Assembly: GCA_030386875.1 (NCBI GenBank)
Contig: CM059560.1
Location: forward strand, 22,996,683 to 23,060,682
Source: Morinoia aosen
Lineage: Eukaryota; Arthropoda; Malacostraca; Amphipoda; Talitridae
Reading direction: 5' to 3'
DNA: 64,000 nt
The notes under the pieces were generated by a model that did no database searches, was not told the DNA's origin, and saw only the letters and a list, made by a program, of their open reading frames with translations. This document shows positions 56,863 to 64,000 of this stretch, one piece after another. The position numbers were made by a program, and so were the translations under genes. How positions within the stretch are numbered: the stretch's first letter is position 1; every line of letters starts with the position of its first letter.

Positions 56863-57832
56863 ACATCCCGCTCTTCTCGAATCGGGGTTTTGTATGTGGT
56901 GTATTAGTGGGATTCACTGATGGATTGGTAGCAAACGGCTGTGACCATAAATATTCGAAAGTCTGAACGAGAGGAAGTATATTTGATATTAGCTGGTGAA
57001 TGTATGGAATGCTCGGGTTGGCTATTACTTTCTCTAGTTCTGTTAGCACTGAAGAAAATTTTAAGTGAAGCGGATCGTGCTGTTCTTTCAATCGCTATTG
57101 CATGAAGACTGATGCAAAAGCAGGCTCTTTGAGTTTACGCTTAATATAAGAAATAATTTTCTTGCGAATGCACTCTTTACAGAAATAGGAGTCCTGTAAT
57201 GCGTTGAAATTCAGAGTAATTTGTATGGAATTAGCACATACTCTTGATTTTTGCTGCCGTCATTTTATCATATTGCCAAAGTTTATTTGCTCTTTGTTAT
57301 TAATTGATATTGCTACAGATGAATAAGTCTTTATAGTTTAGAGGACGTAGTAAATTAATTTGATACTTAGTTTAGTTGTTCAATTGAGTCATCCACTGGC
57401 TTACTTTGATTTTGCGTGTAAATTTAGGATTATAAAATTCAGTTAAAATTCTATGACACTTCTTGTGTATGCGAAAGTTGTAATTAGGTGGCTTTCTACT
57501 TGAAGTCGTGTTTACTTCACATGTTGATTCTACTTCGTTGTATCCCTTGTAAGAAAATATAGGTAAACATTTATGACATTGTTAAGTGACACGTTAAAAT
57601 ACACTGTCGTACACATTTTGCAATCGCTGAATTGAGCTCGCGAAGCCTCGAGTTTGCCACCCCTTGAAATGAAGAACTTGAAAGCTGGAAAAGTTCACCC
57701 CTTCATTTGTGGTCTGAGAGGCTAGATGAGACTGCAACTTGTGCCATTACCACCTCTGGCGACGAGGTGCCTCATGAGCTTCTGCTTAGAATTCAGCTCC
57801 GGAGTTTCTCGCCCCTCTTTTGTTGTATTGCC

Positions 57833-57861
<29 letters not shown>
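57833..57861. repeat. (CTG)n microsatellite, ~9.7 units
   Basis: An uninterrupted CTG run. The ORFs over it give Leu, Cys or Ala homopolymers depending on frame, so none is evidence of a gene. Confidence 0.95.
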
Positions 57862-57865
<4 letters not shown>

Positions 57866-58156
57866 TGCGTTCAAGGCTCGAGTCGTTCGTTTTTTTTATC
57901 GTTTATTTCGTATATTATTCATGTAGGTCGGATCAATTTTTTTTTATCATGGTACCATGTTTTTCTAGTTTCTTTTGCCCATCTCTTTTACGCGAAGTCC
58001 AAACATTTTCTGATGTATTGTTAAGCTTTTAGATTACTTCTATTTGTTTTATGTTTTTCTGTGTGCAACACCTCGAACGTGCGATTCAAATTAAATAGGA
58101 GCTACCAACTAGCTTCATTGTTAAACTGGGACATTTTATCATAGCTTATGAAAGTA

Positions 58157-58491
58157 CCCCTCGGGAGATACAATTATTGTATCTATGAGAATTAGCACTT
58201 CCTGGAGGAAAATGAGATTAGGTTAGGTAACAAGGTTAGGTAGGCCTTCTTTTTGTTGAAGTTAAATGTTTTTTATGTTATCACTTTTTTCGGTCCACTG
58301 CTATAATTTTTTTCAGCCCTAGTAATATCTTCTTCAACTTGTATCTTGTTTCATAAACTTCTTTCTCAGCTTATTGTTTCTTTCCCCATTTTGCGTAGCC
58401 TTTTTTTCATACTAAATGGTGCATTCCTCCTTCTCTTCGAAACGCTTTTTTTTTTAGCAGTTAGGGAGGTTAAAACTAACATCTGATCTAT
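58157..58491 (+). repeat. SINE-like copy with 13 bp target duplication
   Basis: It starts CCCCTCGGGAG and ends ACTAACATCTGATCTAT. It is flanked by GCTTATGAAAGTA (58144-58156 and 58492-58504). It has a small internal duplication of the GGTTAGGTA motif. Confidence 0.85.
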
Positions 58492-58504
58492 GCTTATGAA
58501 AGTA

Positions 58505-60149
58505 GTAAAACCTGCAGGGAATGAATAGCTGTACTTCACGCTTCCTTTGTTCGTTTCCCTTGCTTTTCAACCCTTGAATCTCAGCAATACAGTTGATGTG
58601 AGGCTTTATTTTGTTCATAAGGCTTTTTGAATGGTGCTATTCTTCAAGTGTTCTCATTTATGTTTGGTTTTAGTCATATTTCGATGGCTGTGGATTGCTG
58701 CTTCTTGATTCCTGATCTGCTGCTTGTACATATGTATTTACGAAATATTACATTAGACTTACATACGTTTCGTTTTCAAACCCATCATGTTGGATTATAA
58801 CATGTCGCGCTATTTTGAAGGCAAAATTCACAATTGTTAATTATTTTTTGTTGTTCTTATATCACCGTAACCTTTTGGTTTATTTCCATCTCTTCAATTT
58901 TGTGCGGTTTTATTCTCTCGTGATGTATGCTTTAGTTGCGCAATAGCTCTGAAATTAGCCGCAGTTTTTGAAGTAATTTTTTTTCTACTTCGTTTTTGTT
59001 ATCCTTCGCTGCACACGACGGCGACGTTGACGCAGATTTTTGATGATCTTCATTAACGCTACGTCATCTTCGGAGCTTCACGAATGATGAAACGTTCGAA
59101 AATGAAGGAACTTAATTTGCATTCCCAAGAATGATGTGACCTTTCTAAAATAGTCGTTGCTGCAATCTGTTTTGTTTTAGCATTCAAGCGTTCATGTTAT
59201 TATCGACTTTCTTGGACCTATTTTGTATTGTGACACGGACATGTTGTGTAGAGAAGAATTTTTCAGGGAGACAGTAGAGAAAAAGTTGGTATCGTTTGTT
59301 CATGGTGAAACCGGATGCAGCGAAATGAGCGCTCAAGCGGAGGTGCTTTCCTCTATTATGGTAGCAGTTGAATTTAGAATCTTGTTTTGATTTTATTGTG
59401 TTGCATATTCGGGACCATTCTGATTTTCAACTCGATTATTATGTATTTTTCTTACTGAAGTCTGTGCGCATTTTATCTTTCTTCCGATGTTACATTCAAT
59501 CCCTCTTTTGTCTGTGGAATCTCTAAAATGGGTGAATATTTAAAATATTGGGACTGTAAGAGCAGTTAGCAATTCCCATACGGTCTGTCACTGTAAACCT
59601 CTCTGCGTCTCCCACTAAATGGCCCAATTGAAGGTGTGCATTACTAATTTTATAACATTGGGTCAATAGGATGGAGAATGACCCGCCTCCTACCATTTGC
59701 TGCTACTGAGCTTTGAAGAACTTTGGAATCAATCCTGTGAGGTTAACTTGTATGTGTCATCCATACATTTGGGGTTATACGATAAAACATGGTTTCTAGA
59801 GCGTATATTTTGAAGAAGTAGATTCTAAAACTACTAACTCCTTTCAGTCAGATTACCTTGATGTCTTTTGTATCCCTTCCGTTCCGATGAGCATTCTGAG
59901 CTACCTGCAGTAGATTTAATAGCCCCGGGCGTGATAACCTATTGTGAGCTTTAGCGTGGAGTGCCCTTTGAGAAGGCAATAGGTTTAGGTTAGTTAGGGT
60001 TGTGTGTCCTGTGCTATGGGGGCTGCAGGCGCCTTAAAGTTGGATACTGTTAAATTACCTCAGTTATGAGTAAGCCTTCGGGACTTCTAGTTTTAATGTC
60101 CACTTTGCTTCTTTCCGTTTTCATGCTTTCTTTGCTTTTCTCTTTTTTT
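58505..60149. other. Unassigned sequence
   Basis: No supported gene. ATGAAACGTTCGAAAATGAA near 59089 recalls the ends of Penelope-like elements but lacks a recognisable hammerhead core. Confidence 0.35.
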
Positions 60150-60298
60150 AACTTGGTGTATCTTCGTGCAGGGTATTTCTTAACACATCTCCTGCATATA
60201 TTTCCCGTTCTCTGAAGTTGATACTGAATGGTCACCTTCTCTTTTCTCTCTTGGGATCGCCCTTTGGTATGGCTAGGGAGTCTTAAACTAATGTAACA
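60150..60298 (+). repeat. Highly diverged SINE-like 3' fragment
   Basis: It aligns only to the 3' third: CTGCATATATTTCCCGTTC, then ACTGAATGGTCACCTTC, and finally GGGAGTCTTAAACTAATG. The 5' part, if present, is too decayed to trace. Confidence 0.6.
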
Positions 60299-60745
60299 GT
60301 AACAATTACTTCAAGTGTAAAGAACCTCATTTATAATTTTCATCTTCTTAAAAGTAGCCTGCGTGTTGTAATGAACTCTCCTGCTCGATCACCGCTACTC
60401 TTTTTCTTAGTCTTTCAGTATTTTTTCTGTGTCGTGGGTTTTACCTATAAGTGGTACCTCGAGATATGAATTAAATTCGTTCTCTGACTTTGCTCGGATC
60501 TCAAAGCAATTTTCTCATTTAAAATAAATTTCAGTGTCATTAATCCGTTTTTTAGAACAAAATGCACCCCAGTTGTCTTTGTAACGTGTTTTTGAGTTAT
60601 AAAAATGTATTTATAAATATAAATAACAAATAAAAAATAATAAAAGAGAATATCAAGAAATAATCTGGTTTTATAAAATGTATTTACTTTATAAATAAGC
60701 CAGCTTAAGCTTACGGAAGAAGTGGTGGAGATACGCGGAGGAGCT

Positions 60746-60876
60746 TTACATCATCCACTTACTCATTGTGCTGTTGATGTTGAACTTCTCGGTCACTTGG
60801 ATTCGCTTACACCTTTGATTCGCACTTCTTCTTCATGTTTTTCTATGATCTCACGCTTTAATTCAATCGACATCAT
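60746..60876 (-). pseudogene. pogo/Tigger-like (CENP-B N-terminal type) transposase remnant
   Basis: On the minus strand MMSIELKREIIEKHEEEVRI begins at 60876. After a frameshift RIQVTEKFNINSTMSKWMM follows, ending at a stop (60748-60746). The K-R-E-I-I-E-K-H-E-x-x-V-R-I start, followed by the F-N-x-N-S-T-x-S-K-W helix, matches the N-terminal helix-turn-helix of pogo/Tigger (jerky-like, CENP-B-related) transposases. The DDE domain is missing. TGGTACCTCGAGATATGAA near 60453 may be the edge of the element. Confidence 0.65.
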
Positions 60877-61079
60877 CTTCAATAGGCAAAAAGCACAGAA
60901 CTCGTACACAACTTATCAAAAATACTTCCTCAGCGAGACAAACGAGCGCGCTCACTGAGGCGCGGGAAACCGGGTCGTGTGCAGCCCGCCGACCTGTTGA
61001 CCTGGTTGCTCGTATCTCAATTTTCTCGTATTTCGAAGCAAAAAATCGCTGGATCGACGACTTTTCTCTCAAAAATCTC

Positions 61080-63696
61080 TTAGGTTAGGGCACTTGTGTG
61101 GCAAGCTACCATTGTACATTGAACATAAATCCTCACTGAACAGTTGTCCTGTGACCACTATGTCACGAGAAGAACGGGTCCCTTCACCTCCTTGTTAACA
61201 TTTCATTAACAAGATCAGGTTCTCGGAATAGAGGAATGGCACACCTCCAGGTACATTCCTAAACACACAAAATCAAGAAAATAATCAACATTACAGTACA
61301 TATACTAAAACAAACGGTACTCACCGATGACAGCTGACCCACTTACTCAACGCATTTTCTGAGCGCCCTGAATTGCTGGAAGGCCTATTACGAGGGGATG
61401 TATTAATACTGCAGAGGTTATCGGAGAGATTTTATGCTCACGGCCAACACATGACAACCTGAACAAACTACCCTTCTCAAGATCCTAACACGACTGCCAG
61501 AATTACAAACAAAATTCGAGCGTCATAGCGTCATGATAACACTACCCTAATAATACGGGTTGGCCAACCCTCTGCGCATCAATTGAATTGAGACACATGA
61601 CAAGATGCAACCTATTTTTTTATAACGTTTCCAACAGCACAAAGCACGGTCATAGCTTCAAATCACATGCGTATTCTCAGGCACCGCTTCAGTTCCGATT
61701 CCCTGAATTATTCACAGTTCAGTACAGTATCTTTTGATGATTGTATGACAGCGTCTCGTAAATTTTCTTCAAGTTGAAATTGACTGTGAAGAACTGCCAA
61801 GAGAGGAGTAAAAAGAGAGACCGCCCTCCTGCAAAGATACAAACATTTAACCCATTACTTTGATTGCAAAAATGTGCTCATTTAAACATTTAGTGTTAAC
61901 TTTGAATGACAGTACTTTACATCACATATTTTTTGAACAGCATATCTTGTACAACTAGAAATAACTCCTCACCCGCCCAACAACGTCTACACTTTATTTT
62001 CTGATTCTAATGTCTCGACCCCGATGGTCGTGCGTGAGACTTCTCTTCTCTGAAAATGGAAAGTGTTCACATTAAATTCTAACCAGTACAATTACACTGT
62101 GAAGCAGGCTATTTGTTTTCCACGTATTTTTTACAGAGTGTATTTTTCAGTGCACGCTTCGCCCTACCGAACCTTGTCGGACGGCTCGCCTAAACTCACT
62201 AACTCTTTGGTCTTGTGTGCTGTGAGGGCTGCCCTCTTTCATTCGTGAACGCCTACAATTTCTCTGATTGGCGGTTCTCCACTTCGAAAATCTTTCCAAG
62301 GGTGCTCTGACCATTACATTGGCTGTCAGCCCTCTGATGAGAACGTATAGCCGACTCCGCCCTCTTTCAGGAACACTAGCGATCTTTTTCCATGAAATTC
62401 TGGTCTAAATTTTTCCACTATGTTTTTCTAATGCCTGGTTGTTTCGTATCCTGCTGTGTCAACAATCTTGCCGCTTCGAGTGTCGCTCGTCCCCAACCCT
62501 CAGCTTGAGTGCTCTATACATCCTTGTCACCCTTGTGGTTGACTGTTTGGGGCGCCTATGCCTCTCCAAAAGGTCTTAGCTAATCATAACAAGTTCATGT
62601 TTCTCACGTCTTCAACACAGGACCTCTTTGTGTGGCTGTAAGTTCTCCCCGTCGAATGTGGTTTAAGGAAACAGACTCTCTTGTCCAAGAAAGGCTCACA
62701 CACAAAATTCCTTCCAAGCACAACACCAACACAAAATGTAGCACACAACTCCAGCACATGTGAAAACAAGCCACCAGGCACACATGTTAAGCGATCAGTC
62801 ACACATGTTAAGCGACACGCTCGTGCTGTTGGAATACGCAAGTACTACAATATTCTAAAATTTACAAAACACAAGAGCACAAATCAGTTTACCGAAAAAA
62901 AAGGACACAAACCAGTTAAAAATTTCCCAAAATTAATGTTTCTCTACAACTATTGATTTATAATTTTCTTTTTATTCTACACAATGCTCACGATGAAACA
63001 CTGCCGCCGACCCTGTGTGTTCCAGTTTCCTGAGTGGAGTGAATTTTCACCTTGTAGTTTTAAATACTTCAGCTCGCTTGTTTAGGTGCGTATTTGTACG
63101 TTCATTTTGTTATGCGGTTGGTGTGAATATTCCACCGATGGACATCATTGTTATGAGTACGGTTTTTGCAGAACGTTAGATACCATTGTAATGAGTTCGT
63201 TTCAAGTGTTATATCTTCCTTTCTATTCCAAGGTCATATTTTGATTATCGTCATCGCGACCTTTTTCATGTCACTTCAGTATATTTCATTAACCATTCGC
63301 AAGATAAATAAGTCATTCGCAATTGATATCAAATCATCAAATATCTTTACCATATTCTCAAGGTCGGATAGGACTTCTCTATGTCCTCATCCCGCCAACC
63401 GTCATGTCTTCTCTTTATTAAGTACGTAGTAGGTTGCCCCCAGTCTCTAACGAAACAAATTATGTTGAGTATACAGATACTTATTCGTATGGTAAGGTAA
63501 TTATTATTAAGGTAGCGTTCGAATTATTATCAACTCTTATAATGTCATCGACAGCTCATAACTCATCCTTAACCGAAATTAAATACGAGCCCCATTGATG
63601 TTTTATTTGCTTAAAGGAAAGAATCTTAAAACTACCTAGCGCAACAGAGAAAATTCTAAAATGCCAAAATGAACCTAATGCATCTAAGATAATCCT
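61080..63696. other. Unassigned sequence
   Basis: No supported gene or known transposon. A short two-unit tandem repeat (CACACATGTTAAGCGA, period 20) lies at about 62780-62817. Confidence 0.4.
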
Positions 63697-64000
63697 CCCT
63701 CAGGTGGATACAACTATTGTATTTATTCGAATTAGCGCACCCAGGGGGAGTATGTGAGGTCACGAACTATGGGCTAGGTAGGCCTTCCTTTTATTGGTAT
63801 AGAAAAGGCTTTTTGTTTTGTTACGGACCATATTTCTCGGTTCACTGCTGTCTTGTTTTTCAGCACCTACGTTCTTCTTCAACTTTTATCTTGTTTCATG
63901 AACTTCTTTCTTAGCTTTCTGGTTTTATGCTCCTTGTGCGTGAATTCCGCGTTCCCTTTAACGCCCGACTAAATGGTGCCTTTATTCTTCCTCTCTTTGA
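63697..64000 (+). repeat. SINE-like copy running off the window
   Basis: It starts CCCTCAGGTGG and aligns to the family as far as CTTCCTCTCTTTGA at the window edge. The tail and any right-hand target duplication lie outside. Confidence 0.85.

Larger units (their letters stand above)
56311..58143. other. Unassigned sequence with small repeats
   Basis: It contains the second 57 bp repeat and a CTG microsatellite. No gene is supported. Confidence 0.4.

Noticed and set aside
57726-58032. Overlapping ORFs with Leu, Cys or Ala runs
   Set aside because: They are produced by the CTG microsatellite in different frames and have no other coding signal.
59030-59120. Possible hammerhead or Penelope-like end (ATGATGAAACGTTCG)
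   Set aside because: GAAACGTT is present, but no CTGATGA core lies at the right distance and no pairing for helix II was seen.

Overview
This window looks like nuclear DNA from an arthropod, most likely an insect with a large, repeat-rich genome. It is AT-rich, has no operons or ribosome-binding sites, and has no long gene-like ORFs. It holds animal-type transposons (hAT, Merlin, mariner-like, pogo/Tigger-like and Penelope-like) plus one short-repeat-tailed retroposon family present about 27 times. I could not name the species. No rRNA or CRISPR was seen, and no convincing tRNA.

Host genes are almost absent. One internal exon is credible (9892-10137, + strand, low-complexity Ser/His/Gln/Pro followed by a short C1-like zinc-finger start). 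A second exon is possible (35311-35417), and a GAGA-rich block with a good splice donor lies at 27430-27761. The simplest reading is that most of the window is intron of one large + strand gene, but this is inference.

The dominant feature is a ~350-370 bp SINE-like retroposon. Its 5' end is CCCCTCAGGGGG and its 3' tail is (TAATC)n or (ATA)n. It makes target-site duplications of about 10-15 bp. Every copy I recognise lies in the + orientation. Three copies have inserted into older copies of the same family, and one locus (54597-55025) is a mosaic with two 3' ends. Each copy carries a pyrimidine tract plus CAG on the + strand that resembles a splice acceptor.

Other elements, left to right: a 565 bp MITE (12849-13413); a hAT-like element with a decayed transposase (15642-18719); a mariner-like derivative keeping only the transposase C-terminus (18727-19263); a weakly supported 4 kb element (22942-27071); a mariner-like derivative joining transposase N- and C-termini (29124-29700); a hAT-type element (31747-33357) containing a 490 bp Merlin element (32329-32818); a hairpin MITE (37900-38017); a decayed mariner (40197-41342) containing a foldback (40541-40786); and a nested hAT complex (48424-53349). 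The last has an 8 bp target duplication, CCCCGGCC-rich subterminal repeats, a BED zinc finger, a ~320 bp-armed inverted repeat, a SINE insertion, and a mariner that in turn contains a Penelope-like element. Two oppositely oriented hammerhead-ribozyme-like motifs flank the Penelope coding remnants. A pogo/Tigger-like remnant lies near 60.7-60.9 kb.

All transposon genes here are broken by stops, frameshifts, deletions or insertions, so none should be active. The most interesting items are the single-orientation SINE swarm with its structured 5' module, the paired hammerhead motifs, and the several-layer nested hAT complex.
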